From Oceanospirillales bacterium (lineage in GTDB: Bacteria > Pseudomonadota > Gammaproteobacteria > Pseudomonadales > Balneatricaceae), in NCBI GenBank assembly GCA_018223185.1, contig JAAEYW010000004.1, positions 1 through 64,000 of the forward strand: DNA of 64,000 nt, given 5' to 3'. Numbering within the stretch: position 1 is the first letter of the stretch; every line of letters starts with the position of its first letter. Position numbers and translations under genes: made by a program. Under the pieces are notes generated by a model. The model did no database searches. It saw only the letters and a list, made by a program, of their open reading frames with translations, and was not told the DNA's origin. This document shows, piece by piece, positions 49,076-62,670 of this stretch.

Positions 49076-50053
49076 TTAGCCCGTCCGCTGCTGGCTTTTA
49101 TCCAGTTGTCTGATTAAACCGTACAGTGCCGCAATATAGGGGGTATCTCTGCCAAGCTTTTCCGCTATCTCATAGACCACGCCAATCAGTGCTTCATATT
49201 CCAGCGCCCGGCCCGCTTCAATATCCTGCAGCATTGAGGTTTTGAATGCGCCGAGCTTACGGGTGGTTGCATTTCTCTCTTCGGGTGTTTGTGTGACAAC
49301 GCAGCCGATGGCATTACCTATCTCGAGAGCTTCGGTCATCGCCCTGCAGCAAAACTGATTTACCAGGGGATCGTCGAGAATACAATCGGCTGTTGTGCGG
49401 GTCAGCGCTGAAACCGGGTTGATGGTCATATTACCCAGCAGTTTATACCAGATATCCTGCTGAATTTTCTGAGATATTTCGACATTGAATCCCGCCTTTT
49501 TAAGACGTTTTCCCAGTTGAAGAGTGGGCTCTGATGGCGTGCCGCAGGGTTCGCCAATAATCAGTTTATTACCCATATTTAGTCTGATGACGCCGGGGGA
49601 CAGAACCGTTGCAGCCAGGTGCACAACGCAACCGATAACCTGCCGGCTGGGAATATACTCCCGAAGGTCGCCCTGAGGGTCGATCGTTGTGAGTATGCCG
49701 TCAGACAGCACACCCGGAAGGCCATCAAAGAACCACCAGGGAACTCCATTCATCGCCAGAAGAATACGGGTGTGTTCTCCGATCAGGGGCTTAAGCTGTT
49801 TGATGATCTGATTCATCGAAGGCTGTTTAACGGCGATAACAATCAGATCCTGAACGCCGAGTTTATCCGGCCCCGATACTGCAGTGACCGGATAACAGTG
49901 AGTCTCTCCATTTTCTGAGAGAGTGATTCCGTTTTGTTGTATCGCCTGAAGCGTATCTCCACGTGCAATGACTGAGACAGGGGGGCCTGAGGCGCTCAAA
50001 CGGGCGGCTATCAGTCCTCCGATCGCACCGGCACCATATACACATATCTGCAT
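49076..50053 (-). CDS. 2-dehydropantoate 2-reductase family protein
   Basis: MQICVYGAGAIGGLIAARLSASG…KLLGNMTINPVSALTRTT. Confidence 0.9.
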   Translation of the reverse strand: MQICVYGAGAIGGLIAARLSASGPPVSVIARGDTLQAIQQNGITLSENGETHCYPVTAVSGPDKLGVQDLIVIAVKQPSMNQIIKQLKPLIGEHTRILLAMNGVPWWFFDGLPGVLSDGILTTIDPQGDLREYIPSRQVIGCVVHLAATVLSPGVIRLNMGNKLIIGEPCGTPSEPTLQLGKRLKKAGFNVEISQKIQQDIWYKLLGNMTINPVSALTRTTADCILDDPLVNQFCCRAMTEALEIGNAIGCVVTQTPEERNATTRKLGAFKTSMLQDIEAGRALEYEALIGVVYEIAEKLGRDTPYIAALYGLIRQLDKSQQRTG

Positions 50054-50072
50054 TGCAATACTCCGGGTCAGG

Positions 50073-50843
50073 TTAACGTTTAAAAGAGGCGTCCTGTTTC
50101 TCAACTAACCGCTTCATCGCTGCGAATACGTCTGCGCCAGCGCCAAATTCAGGGTCAAAATTAAGAGAGTCCGCGGTACATTTCTTCACAATCGCTTCAG
50201 GAATCATGCGTACTTTTCCCATCGCCATAGAGGCGCATTGCACTTCGCATGCCCGGTTGACCAGCCACATCAGAGCAAAGGCCTGAGCAAGGTTAGCGCC
50301 GATTACCACCGGGCCGTGATTGCGCAGCATCAGTACCGGTTTATCCCCGGCGCTGGCGAGTATGCGTTTTCCCTCGTCCATATGAACTGTGATTCCCTCG
50401 AACTCATGATAGGCAATCTTATCGTGCAACTGTGCCGCATAGAAGTTGCTGTACGACAGTCCCTCTTCCAGGCAGCAGACCGCCAGTGTGGCCGTGGTGT
50501 GAACGTGCATAATGCAGTGCCCACCGGGGACTTTATCGTGGATCTGGCTGTGAAAGGTGAATCCAGCCGGATTGATTGGCCAGTCAGAGTGGCCGATGAT
50601 GTTGCCTTCAATATCGACCTTGACCAGATTAGACGCAGTGACTTCGCTGTAGTGCAGGCCGAAAGGGTTAATGAGGAAATGCCCCTCTTCATCCGGAACG
50701 CGTAAAGAGATGTGATTGTAGATCGATTCATCCCATTTCTGGTACGCAAAGATCCGGTACATAGCAGCCAGATCCACCCGGGCATTCCACTCGGTTTCAC
50801 TGAATCTGGAAGGGCGTTCATAGTAACGGTCAGACAAAGACAT
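50073..50843 (-). CDS. Class II aldolase/adducin family protein
   Basis: NHISLRVPDEEGHFLINPFGLHYSEVTASNLVKVD, IMHVHTTATLAV, MLRNHGPVVIG. Confidence 0.93.
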   Translation of the reverse strand: MSLSDRYYERPSRFSETEWNARVDLAAMYRIFAYQKWDESIYNHISLRVPDEEGHFLINPFGLHYSEVTASNLVKVDIEGNIIGHSDWPINPAGFTFHSQIHDKVPGGHCIMHVHTTATLAVCCLEEGLSYSNFYAAQLHDKIAYHEFEGITVHMDEGKRILASAGDKPVLMLRNHGPVVIGANLAQAFALMWLVNRACEVQCASMAMGKVRMIPEAIVKKCTADSLNFDPEFGAGADVFAAMKRLVEKQDASFKR

Positions 50844-50970
50844 CGGTGTTCCTCTTATTATTGTATAGGTAATGTGATTAACAGATTAATGAATCGTAGT
50901 GCAAGGAATGGCGCAATAAAAAGAATAATAAATATTGGTCGGTTCGATATTTTTCTTATATGCTTCCGGC

Positions 50971-51924
50971 ATGAATACAAAGCAACTGATCTACTTTCTT
51001 AAAACCGCTGAGCTGAGCAGTATAGCGGCCGCCGCACGTGAGCTGGATATCGCACAGCCGAGTATCAGTCTGCAGCTGGACAATCTTGAGCATGAACTGG
51101 GCACCTCGCTGTTTGATCGTGATTATCGGGGCGTTCGGCTGACTGAGAGCGGACAGCTGTTCCGGACCCATGCTGAGTCGATTTTACGCCAGGTGGATCA
51201 GGCAAAACTGGATATCCGCCAGTCCGAAGAGGAACCAGCAGGCCGGCTGGCGCTGGGTATGACTCAGCCGATTGGTAATGTTGTTTCCGTGCCATTGTTA
51301 AAATTGGTGGAACAACGCTATCCCAGAATAGAGCTGGATCTGTTTGCCGGACTGTCTTACAACCTGTCTGCCCAGTTGCTCAGCGGCGAGATTGATCTGG
51401 CGATTTCATCCCCGGATGGCGGCGATATGAAGCAGCTGACCCGGGAGGTTCTGTTCCGGGAAAAGCTCTATCTGGCGATGGGGGTCAATCCACAGGTAGA
51501 CTCGCAAGAGGCGCTTCGCAACCGTACTCAAATAGCTTTTGCGGAGCTGACAAAGCATGAGGTGATTGTCACCGGGCGGCAGGACTCGCTGGGATATCTG
51601 TTGCGTCAGTACGAGCAGCAAACCGGTATCAAGGTGCGGCAAAAACCAGCCTTTGGTCAGTTGATGACAACCCTGCGATATGTTTCCGATGGCTATGGCA
51701 TGCTGCTGAGTCCCTCTTCCTCTTTTTATCATCTGGAGGCGATGGGGCAGATCCATGCGCTTGAGATTATTGAGCCCTCAATGGAACGGGATGTGTATAT
51801 TTCCACAGCGGCCAACCGTCCCCGAAGCTCTCTGATGCGCGCAGTTATTCCGTTGATACATGACGTTGTCCGGCAGGAGCACCTTTCAGGTCACTGGCGC
51901 GGGCAGCTGCTGGCTGAAGGCTGA
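50971..51924 (+). CDS. LysR family transcriptional regulator
   Basis: MNTKQLIYFLKTAELSSIAAAARELDIAQPSISLQLDNLEHELGTSLFDRD; divergent from the aldolase/PanE pair. Confidence 0.93.
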   Translation: MNTKQLIYFLKTAELSSIAAAARELDIAQPSISLQLDNLEHELGTSLFDRDYRGVRLTESGQLFRTHAESILRQVDQAKLDIRQSEEEPAGRLALGMTQPIGNVVSVPLLKLVEQRYPRIELDLFAGLSYNLSAQLLSGEIDLAISSPDGGDMKQLTREVLFREKLYLAMGVNPQVDSQEALRNRTQIAFAELTKHEVIVTGRQDSLGYLLRQYEQQTGIKVRQKPAFGQLMTTLRYVSDGYGMLLSPSSSFYHLEAMGQIHALEIIEPSMERDVYISTAANRPRSSLMRAVIPLIHDVVRQEHLSGHWRGQLLAEG

Positions 51925-52123
51925 GCGGAAACGATTCCGGGTAAATAACGGGCCTTGTCTGAAACACAACAGCCTGAAAATGATCGCGGGCGAAATGTTT
52001 GTGCTAAGTCCTCTCCCTCAGGGTCATCTGAAGCAATGAGTCAATAATGTGTGCTGCACTCTTTTCAGACTTTTATCTGATCGGCTGTCTGGTGTTTAAG
52101 CCTTGATAATATACGGAGCCAGA

Positions 52124-52744
52124 CTAATCAGCTTTTTGACGTTTCAGCATCATATCTACCGCGGTATTTGCCATCTCGTTCAGCTGGCTTTGTTCAGTAT
52201 AGATACCATCATTCAGCAGGCGGCAGAGTCCATGAAGCGTCGCCCAGTATACCTGTGCCGTTCTCAGCACTGAGTCACCTGACTGAATAACTTTCTGTTC
52301 ACACAGGTATTCGATCCAGTTGAGCCAGCTTTTAAAATGTTGCTTTGATCTGTTCAGAAGTGATTCGGTTGGGGTTCCATTGCGCCATATATCCCGGCCA
52401 AACATCAGGTCGTATTGCTCCCGGTATTTATAGGCAAGTTCAATGTAAGTATGTACATACTGAGTGAAAATCGTAGCCAGAGGCTCTGATGACTCTCGGG
52501 TCTGTACCTCTTGCAAAAGCGCTTCAACCCGTTGAAACCCTTGCTCAGCAATGGCGCACAACAGTGCGTTTTTATCTTTAAAGTGGTGGTAAGGGGCGGT
52601 TCTGGATACGCCCACCCTGTCAGCAAGCTTGCGCATTGAGAGGCTTTCGGTGCCTCCTTCTGCGATCATCTCTGTGGCTGTAAGCAACAGAGACTGATAG
52701 AGGTCACCGTGATGATAATTGTGGGAGGAGGCTGTCTGTTTCAT
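52124..52744 (-). CDS. TetR/AcrR family regulator
   Basis: LLLTATEMIAEGGTESLSMRKLADRVGVSRTAPYHHFKDKNALLCAIA. Confidence 0.93.
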   Translation of the reverse strand: MKQTASSHNYHHGDLYQSLLLTATEMIAEGGTESLSMRKLADRVGVSRTAPYHHFKDKNALLCAIAEQGFQRVEALLQEVQTRESSEPLATIFTQYVHTYIELAYKYREQYDLMFGRDIWRNGTPTESLLNRSKQHFKSWLNWIEYLCEQKVIQSGDSVLRTAQVYWATLHGLCRLLNDGIYTEQSQLNEMANTAVDMMLKRQKAD

Positions 52745-52766
52745 CAGTGCAATCTATCAATCAATC

Positions 52767-52806
52767 TTGACAGTGTCAAAATATTACTCTATCTTGACGC
52801 TGTCTA
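52767..52806. promoter_or_regulatory. Paired TetR operator candidates
   Basis: TTGACAGTGTCAA (perfect palindrome about a central base) and TTGACGCTGTCTA, offset 27 bp, in the TetR/flavin-oxidoreductase intergenic region. Confidence 0.65.
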
Positions 52807-52833
52807 GTTTGGTTTTTCCTGTCTCTCTGGTGA

Positions 52834-54912
<2,079 letters not shown>

Positions 54913-55066
54913 AAGCGAATACTCGTTTGTAAACGCTATTCAAAGTATCGAGTACGTCCATGGAGGGGAGTTATCCCCTCCGTTTATTTCAGATTCAACC
55001 GTGTCTAAGGTGCTTCTTGTAGCGGAGGCGGTGGTCAGAGCATTCTGTTTTTTCAGGCTGAACACG

Positions 55067-55537
55067 TCAGATTGAACATCCGCCGCGACCATTTTTCGCA
55101 TGGTATTGCTGGTGGTACTCTTCTGCTCTCCAGAACTGGTCTGCAGGAGTGATCTCGGTAACAATCGGGTTGCCGAAAATCCCGCTTTTATCCAGTACTA
55201 CTTTGCTTTGTTCCGCCATAATTCGCTGATGGTCATTATGGTAGAAAATAGCTGAACGATACTGATCACCTATATCGGGCCCCTGACGATTGAGTGTGGT
55301 GGGGTCGTGCATCTGCCAGAAAATATCCAACAGCGTGTCATAGCTTATCTTCTGGTCGTCAAACTCCAGCTGAACCACTTCGGCGTGGCCGGTCGTTTTG
55401 TTACAGACATCCTGGTAAGTCGGGTTTTCGGTATGTCCACCCATATAGCCTACGGCGGTAGACGTCACCCCCGGGGTGCTGGCAAACCGCGATTCAACTC
55501 CCCAAAAGCATCCTGCTGCAAATGTTGCTGTTGGCAT
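55067..55537 (-). CDS. msrA: Peptide methionine sulfoxide reductase MsrA
   Basis: [46 protein letters not shown]. Confidence 0.96.
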   Translation of the reverse strand: MPTATFAAGCFWGVESRFASTPGVTSTAVGYMGGHTENPTYQDVCNKTTGHAEVVQLEFDDQKISYDTLLDIFWQMHDPTTLNRQGPDIGDQYRSAIFYHNDHQRIMAEQSKVVLDKSGIFGNPIVTEITPADQFWRAEEYHQQYHAKNGRGGCSI

Positions 55538-55854
55538 GCTACTGCTCCTGTTTATTCCTGAACTGTTGATCTCAACTTATAGATAGATGTTAGACGGATT
55601 TTTGCCTTTTTGGATCATTTTTATTTTGTTAATGCGGAAAATTACAGCTTGGAGACGCAAATGTTAAAAAATGGTGCGATGCAGCACGTAATGCGCGTTT
55701 TTGGTTCTAAAGTTCTGTGATTGAATCTTTGTTTTTTTTATAAGTGTTTGATAAGTAATAGTTTTTATGTCGGTTGGCGTGCTGATTGCTATCCTTTTTA
55801 TCAGTTAATAAATCTTTTGCTTTGTAAAAAAGACTATCTGTAAGGGGAATGTCA

Positions 55855-56499
55855 ATGAAAAAGCTTTCTAAAACGCTTATCGCTACTGCTCTGTTATCCG
55901 CGTCTGCTGCCAGTTTTGCCGGTGTCTCGGCAAACGTGGGTGCCATGAGTGATTATTGGTTCCGTGGTCTGGATCAGTCCGGAGATGGGGGGAACGCCAG
56001 CATGATGGGTGGTCTGGATTATGAAAGCGAGATGGGTTTCTATGCGGGAACCTGGCTGGCATCTTTGCCAAGTGATCTGGAGTATGACCTGTATGGCGGT
56101 TATAACGGTTCCTATGAAGACTTTAGCTATGGTGTTGGCGTTATCGCCTATCTCTATGATGAGTATGAAGGTGAATACTTCGAATATAATCTGAGCGCGG
56201 GTTATGGGCCGGTCTCCGTTTCATACAATATTGGTAAGCTTGATGAGCCGGGTGCTCCTGATGTGGATTACACTTTTGCCAGTATCACCGGTGAATATGA
56301 AGGTGCGTACCTGACGTATGGTGTATACGGTGATGATGTCGATGGTTCCTATTTCGAAGCCGGTTATGGAATGACCTATGAAGGTCTGGATATGTCTGTT
56401 GCGGCAATATTCCCGGATGATGACAACTCGGCTAATGCCTGGGTAAGCGATACCGATAAACTGACCTTTACCATCAGTAAGAGTTTCGATCTGTTTTAA
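55855..56499 (+). CDS. TorF family putative porin
   Basis: Signal peptide then VSANVGAMSDYWFRGLDQSGDGGNASMMGGLDYE; terminal F (SKSFDLF). Start 55855 or 55849. Confidence 0.82.
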   Translation: MKKLSKTLIATALLSASAASFAGVSANVGAMSDYWFRGLDQSGDGGNASMMGGLDYESEMGFYAGTWLASLPSDLEYDLYGGYNGSYEDFSYGVGVIAYLYDEYEGEYFEYNLSAGYGPVSVSYNIGKLDEPGAPDVDYTFASITGEYEGAYLTYGVYGDDVDGSYFEAGYGMTYEGLDMSVAAIFPDDDNSANAWVSDTDKLTFTISKSFDLF

Positions 56500-56561
56500 A
56501 GTGTTTGATTTCAACGAAGGCGCTTGTGCCTCTGAGACGTATTTAACGTAAACTGGTTTTG

Positions 56562-56590
56562 CCCCTGCAGTGATGCAGGGGTATTTTTTT
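56562..56590 (+). terminator. Terminator after the porin gene
   Basis: CCCCTGCA-gtga-TGCAGGGG-TATTTTTTT. Confidence 0.85.
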
Positions 56591-56594
56591 GCAA

Positions 56595-56632
56595 AAAAAA
56601 AAACGATCAGTGCCTGGGCAGTGACCGTTTTT
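56595..56632 (-). terminator. Terminator for the gatCAB operon
   Basis: AAAACG-a-TCA…TGA-c-CGTTTT near-palindrome with T-run on the minus strand. Confidence 0.6.
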
Positions 56633-56650
56633 CAGTGATGCTTTTGATGA

Positions 56651-58108
56651 TTAGCTGTTAGCTAAGGCATCCAGCTTCTGTTTCAGCAGTCCCTGAACCT
56701 GGCCAGGGTTTGCTTTGCCCTGCGATGCCTGCATTACCTTGCCCATAAAGAAGCCAATCATCTTGCCGCGCTTGTCGGGTTCAGCGCTGACATACTGATC
56801 GACCTGAGGCTGATTTGCTGCGATCACATCATCCACCATGGATTCAATGGCACCGCTATCGGTAACCTGCTTCAGGCCTTTGGCTTCAATCACTTCATCA
56901 GCACTGCCTTCGCCGGCCCACATTGCTTCAAATATCTGCTTGGCAATTTTGCCAGTGATAGTGTTGTCTTTGATGCGCAGCAGAAGTTCGCCAAGCATTT
57001 CAGCCGTGACCGGTGAACTGGTAATGTCATTATCGTTCTGGTTCAGGTGCTTTGACAGCTCACCCATTACCCAGTTGGCGGCCAGCTTGGCATCGCCTGC
57101 GACATTTGCAGTGGTTTCAAAATAGCCGCTCAGATCGCGATAGGCTGACAATACCATTGCATCGTATTCACTTAGCTGATACTGCTCAATGAACCGGGCT
57201 TTGCGGGCATCCGGCAGTTCCGGCAGAGTGCTGCGCAGTTGTTCAACATACTCGTCATCGATGACGATAGGCAGCAAGTCAGGGCAGGGGAAGTAGCGGT
57301 AATCGTTGGCTTCTTCCTTGCTGCGCATTGAGCGGGTTTCATCTTTATTGGCATCGTACAGGCGGGTTTCCTGAGTGATGGTGCCACCATCTTCCAGAAT
57401 ATCGATCTGACGGATGATTTCGCCCTTGATCGCTTTTTCAATAAAGCGGAACGAGTTGATGTTTTTAGTTTCAGTCCGGTTGCCGAATTTCTCTTCGCCT
57501 TTGTATCGCACCGAGACGTTACAGTCGCAGCGGAAAGATCCCTCGGACATGTTACCGTCACAGATACCCAGGTTGGTTACAATTGAGTGGATCTTCTTAA
57601 CGTAGGCGACGGCTTCCTCTGCACTGCGCATGTCGGGTTCGGAGACGATCTCCAGCAGAGGAGTGCCGGCCCGGTTAAGGTCGATACCGGTCATGTTGGG
57701 AAACTCTTCATGCAGGGATTTGCCGGCATCTTCTTCCAGATGTGCCCGGGTAACCCCGACCCGCTTGGTTGTACCGTCTTCCAGCTCAATCTCGACGTGG
57801 CCAGTGCCAACAACCGGATGAAACAGCTGACTGGTCTGATAACCTTTGGGCAGATCCGGATAGAAGTAGTTTTTGCGGTCAAACACCGAGGTGTAGCCGA
57901 TCTCGGCATCAATCGCCAGACCAAACAATACTGCCATCCGTAATGCTTCAGCGTTAAATACCGGCAGGGTACCCGGCAGAGCCAAGTCGACCGCACACGC
58001 CTGAGTATTTGGCTCTGCACCAAAAGCGGTGCTGGCCCCGGAAAATATTTTGGACTTAGTCGCCAGTTGGGCGTGAATCTCAAGCCCGATGACTGCTTCC
58101 CATTCCAT
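56651..58108 (-). CDS. gatB: Asp-tRNA(Asn)/Glu-tRNA(Gln) amidotransferase subunit B
   Basis: [55 protein letters not shown]. Confidence 0.97.
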   Translation of the reverse strand: MEWEAVIGLEIHAQLATKSKIFSGASTAFGAEPNTQACAVDLALPGTLPVFNAEALRMAVLFGLAIDAEIGYTSVFDRKNYFYPDLPKGYQTSQLFHPVVGTGHVEIELEDGTTKRVGVTRAHLEEDAGKSLHEEFPNMTGIDLNRAGTPLLEIVSEPDMRSAEEAVAYVKKIHSIVTNLGICDGNMSEGSFRCDCNVSVRYKGEEKFGNRTETKNINSFRFIEKAIKGEIIRQIDILEDGGTITQETRLYDANKDETRSMRSKEEANDYRYFPCPDLLPIVIDDEYVEQLRSTLPELPDARKARFIEQYQLSEYDAMVLSAYRDLSGYFETTANVAGDAKLAANWVMGELSKHLNQNDNDITSSPVTAEMLGELLLRIKDNTITGKIAKQIFEAMWAGEGSADEVIEAKGLKQVTDSGAIESMVDDVIAANQPQVDQYVSAEPDKRGKMIGFFMGKVMQASQGKANPGQVQGLLKQKLDALANS

Positions 58109-58219
58109 TCTGTAAACCTCTTATTGCAACTGTTCTACGGTATTAGCCTGAAGAACCGTTGCGTTATATTCTGATTCCCGTGCTCAGCCGCTATCTGGCG
58201 GCCAGGCTTCATTTAGCGT

Positions 58220-59668
58220 TCAGCGAACAGGTCTCTGACGGTGCCAGTCGGTTGCCTGCTGGAACTGGTGCGCTGCATTGAGTAATCTCTCTTCAGCAAA
58301 GTAGTTACCGATCAGTTGCAGGCCAACAGGCAGACCGTTGGCAAATCCACAGGGGACAGACATTCCGGGCATACCGGCCAGGTTAAGGGAGATAGTAAAA
58401 ATATCTTCCATATACATCGCGACCGGATCTGAGGTTTTTTCACCCAGTTTAAAGGCCGGATGCGGTGTTGTCGGTCCCATGATGATATCGACTTCGGACA
58501 GTGCGTTGACGAAATCCTGCTGAATCAGACGACGAATCTGCAGCGCTTTCTTGTAGTAGGCGTCGTAGAAACCTTCTGACAGGGCATAGGTGCCGACCAT
58601 GATGCGTCGCTTAACCTCTTCACCAAATCCCTCTCCGCGACTGCGTTTATACATGTCTTCCAGATCAACCGGGTCTTCACAGCGGTAACCGTAGCGCACG
58701 CCATCAAACCGGGACAGGTTGGAGGACGCTTCTGCCGGCGCAATAATATAGTAGGCCGGAATCGCCAGATGGGTGTTTGGCAGGCTGACCTCTTTAACCG
58801 TCGCGCCGAGGGCCTCGAATTCACGGATCGCACTTTGTACCTGAGCGGTAATCTGTGGATCGATCTCTCCGGAGAAAAACTCCTTCGGCAGGCCTATTTT
58901 CAGCCCCTTGAGGGAGTCGTTCAGTGTCAGCGTGTAATCTGGCACAGCTTTATCGATACTGGTTGAATCCTTAGGATCGAATCCAGCCATGACATTCAGC
59001 ATCATCGCAGTATCTTCGGCGGTGTGAGCCATCGGGCCACCCTGATCCAGAGATGAAGCATAAGCGATCATGCCATACCGGGATACCCTGCCATACGTGG
59101 GCTTAAGACCGGTAATACCACACAGTGCTGCGGGCTGGCGGATAGAGCCGCCAGTGTCGCTACCGGTTGCTGCAGGTGTCAGTCCGCCGGCAATTGCGGC
59201 CGCTGAGCCACCTGATGACCCACCCGGTACACACTCTGTATTCCAGGGGTTGCGGGCAGGCCCATAGAAACTGGACTCGTTGGAAGAGCCCATGGCGAAC
59301 TCATCCATATTGGTCTTGCCCAGACTCACCGCACCGGCGCGATTGAAGTTTTCAACCACGGTAGCGTTGTAGGGCGAAATAAAATTATCCAGCATCCGCG
59401 AGCCGCAGCTGGTACGGACGCCTTCGGTGCAGAAAATATCTTTGTGGGCGATTGGCAGACCGGTAAAGGGGTCTGCATCACCAGCGGCGCGGCGCTGATC
59501 AGCTGCTTCGGCCTGGGCCAGTGCCTGCTCTTCAGTGACGGTGATAAAGCTGTTCAGCGAGCCATCTTCTGCCCTGATCCGGTCCAGGTAGTTGCGGGTC
59601 AGCTCAACACTGCTGAATTCACCAGTTGCTAACCCCTGTGCCAGCTCGGCAAGTGTTTTGTCTAACAT
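58220..59668 (-). CDS. gatA: Asp-tRNA(Asn)/Glu-tRNA(Gln) amidotransferase subunit A
   Basis: Amidase signature [36 protein letters not shown]. Confidence 0.97.
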   Translation of the reverse strand: MLDKTLAELAQGLATGEFSSVELTRNYLDRIRAEDGSLNSFITVTEEQALAQAEAADQRRAAGDADPFTGLPIAHKDIFCTEGVRTSCGSRMLDNFISPYNATVVENFNRAGAVSLGKTNMDEFAMGSSNESSFYGPARNPWNTECVPGGSSGGSAAAIAGGLTPAATGSDTGGSIRQPAALCGITGLKPTYGRVSRYGMIAYASSLDQGGPMAHTAEDTAMMLNVMAGFDPKDSTSIDKAVPDYTLTLNDSLKGLKIGLPKEFFSGEIDPQITAQVQSAIREFEALGATVKEVSLPNTHLAIPAYYIIAPAEASSNLSRFDGVRYGYRCEDPVDLEDMYKRSRGEGFGEEVKRRIMVGTYALSEGFYDAYYKKALQIRRLIQQDFVNALSEVDIIMGPTTPHPAFKLGEKTSDPVAMYMEDIFTISLNLAGMPGMSVPCGFANGLPVGLQLIGNYFAEERLLNAAHQFQQATDWHRQRPVR

Positions 59669-59706
59669 AACGTTTGTAAATCCTTAAACGGGTGTCTGGT
59701 CCGAGA

Positions 59707-59994
59707 TTACTCGATCACTTTAGGGACCTGGAACAGGCCAGCTTCAACGGCCGGAGCCACTGTCTGAAGGTGATCACGCTGATTGCCTTCGGTCACCTCA
59801 TCAACGCGTAAGCGCTGAATGGCGTCCATCGGATGGGCCATTGGGGCAATATCGTGTGTATCGACTGCCTGCATCTGGTCAACCAGCTTCAGAATGTTGC
59901 TGAGGTTTTCAGCGTATTCCTGAATATCTTGCTCGGCGATATTTAATCTTGCCAGATGAGCGATCTTTTCGACGTCTGTGCGGTCTAAAGACAT
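59707..59994 (-). CDS. gatC: Asp-tRNA(Asn)/Glu-tRNA(Gln) amidotransferase subunit C
   Basis: [12 protein letters not shown]…[20 protein letters not shown]. Confidence 0.95.
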   Translation of the reverse strand: MSLDRTDVEKIAHLARLNIAEQDIQEYAENLSNILKLVDQMQAVDTHDIAPMAHPMDAIQRLRVDEVTEGNQRDHLQTVAPAVEAGLFQVPKVIE

Positions 59995-60138
59995 TATTGG
60001 ATTCTCATTGCTATGGAATTTGGTCTGATAACTAAATAAAGCGCTACGTTAACACATTTGCAGCTTGCCCAAAATCCCCGCCATTGCTACAGTGGGCCTG
60101 TTTTTTTGATCAAGTGAATGTGCAGTCGCACAATCTAA

Positions 60139-61194
<1,056 letters not shown>

Positions 61195-61258
61195 GTCTGA
61201 ATGATCTGAATGGTTGATTTACCCGATCTGAAGGAGCAGTTCCAACAGGAGGTGTTCC

Positions 61259-62170
61259 ATCGCTAGTATATTCATTAGCGGGTCCTTACGGGCCCGTTTT
61301 GTCATCCTGTTAATGCTGTCGCTGGTGCTTATTGTGCTGGACCTGAAGTGGGCCAGTATGCATCAGACACGCTCCTATCTTTCGCTGTTGATCACGCCGT
61401 TGCAATGGGTTGTTGATACCCCTGCGCAGGTGGCGGATGAACTCAGTGATGTGCTGGTGACCCGCAGTCAGCTGAGCGATGAAAACCGTCGTCTGCGTCA
61501 GGAAGCTCTGCTGTTAAAGCAGCGTGTTCAGCAGGTGTCGGCCCTGACGGCAGAGAATGTCCGGCTGCGTGAGCTGCTGAACGGTCGTCAGCGACTCGAG
61601 CAGGATGTTTTTCTCACCGAACTGATCGGGGTGAATCCTGATCCGTTTCAGCATCAGATCATTCTGAACCGGGGCTCCGAAGACCATGCCTATGTCGGCC
61701 AGGCGGTGCTTGATTCCGGCGGCATTATGGGGCAGGTCGTTGAAGTCAGCCACTATACCAGCCGGGCGATGCTGATTACCGATTCGCGTCATGCGATCCC
61801 GGTTGAAGTAAATCGTAACGGTTTTCGTTCTATTGCGCTGGGCAACGGTTCAGTGAATCACCTGGAGCTGGTGCATGTGCCAGATACTGCGGATATCCGT
61901 GAAGGAGATCTGCTGGTTTCCTCCGGGCTGGGAGGGCGCTTCCCGCGGGGCTACCCGGTGGCTAAAGTTGTCAGTGTACAGCGGGATCCCGGCGCACCGT
62001 TTGCACTGGTAAAAGCAGAACCTGCCGCCATGTTGAATAAAAGCCGGCATATATTGCTGGTGGATATGCCTCAGGCACCGGAACTGCCTCCTGAGACAGA
62101 ACAGACCCACAGTCAGAAAATAAAGCCCCGGCAAGCGGGTATAAATGCCCAGGAGGCTGGGGGTGAATAA
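61259..62170 (+). CDS. mreC: Rod shape-determining protein MreC (probable AUC start)
   Basis: Frame is open upstream of ATG 61313; ASIFISGSLRARFVILLMLSLVLIVLDLKW gives a complete MreC-like N-terminus with AGGAGG 6 nt before ATC at 61259; no ATG/GTG/TTG between the in-frame stop at 61229 and ATG 61313. Confidence 0.85.
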   Translation: MASIFISGSLRARFVILLMLSLVLIVLDLKWASMHQTRSYLSLLITPLQWVVDTPAQVADELSDVLVTRSQLSDENRRLRQEALLLKQRVQQVSALTAENVRLRELLNGRQRLEQDVFLTELIGVNPDPFQHQIILNRGSEDHAYVGQAVLDSGGIMGQVVEVSHYTSRAMLITDSRHAIPVEVNRNGFRSIALGNGSVNHLELVHVPDTADIREGDLLVSSGLGGRFPRGYPVAKVVSVQRDPGAPFALVKAEPAAMLNKSRHILLVDMPQAPELPPETEQTHSQKIKPRQAGINAQEAGGE

Positions 62171-62651
62171 CCAGCGTGGCGGCGGAGGGTCGATCATCCT
62201 CGCTACCTTCCTGTTGGGGTATATGCTCAGCCAGATGCCACTGCCTCAGTTTGCTGAGTGGTTCAGGCCTGAATGGGTGGCTATGATTCTGATCTACTGG
62301 GTGATGGCACTGCCGGAACGTATTGGTCTGGGTACCGCTGCGCTGGTGGGCCTGGGACTTGACCTGATCAAGGGCAGTCCGATGGGGCTGAATATGTTAT
62401 CTCTGCTGATTATTGCTTATCTGACACTGCTGCTCTACAAACGACTGAGAATGTTTCCGCTGGTGCAGCAGGCAGTCATGGTCATGGTGCTGGTGGGCAT
62501 CAACCAACTGATCTTTAACTGGATTCACAGTCTGATGGGAACCCGTAGTGACAGCCTGATCTTTCTTCTGCCGGCGTTGATGAGTGCTGTTCTGTGGCCC
62601 TGGTTGTTTATTATTCTGAGAGGGTTGCGCCGGACGTTCAGGGTGTCCTGA
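62163..62651 (+). CDS. mreD: Rod shape-determining protein MreD
   Basis: Multi-TM, RPEWVAMILIYWVMALPERIGLGTAALVGLGLDLIKGSPMGLN; GTG start overlapping the mreC end. Confidence 0.95.
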   Translation: MNNQRGGGGSIILATFLLGYMLSQMPLPQFAEWFRPEWVAMILIYWVMALPERIGLGTAALVGLGLDLIKGSPMGLNMLSLLIIAYLTLLLYKRLRMFPLVQQAVMVMVLVGINQLIFNWIHSLMGTRSDSLIFLLPALMSAVLWPWLFIILRGLRRTFRVS

Positions 62652-62670
62652 TGTTTAAGTGGTGGTTTCT

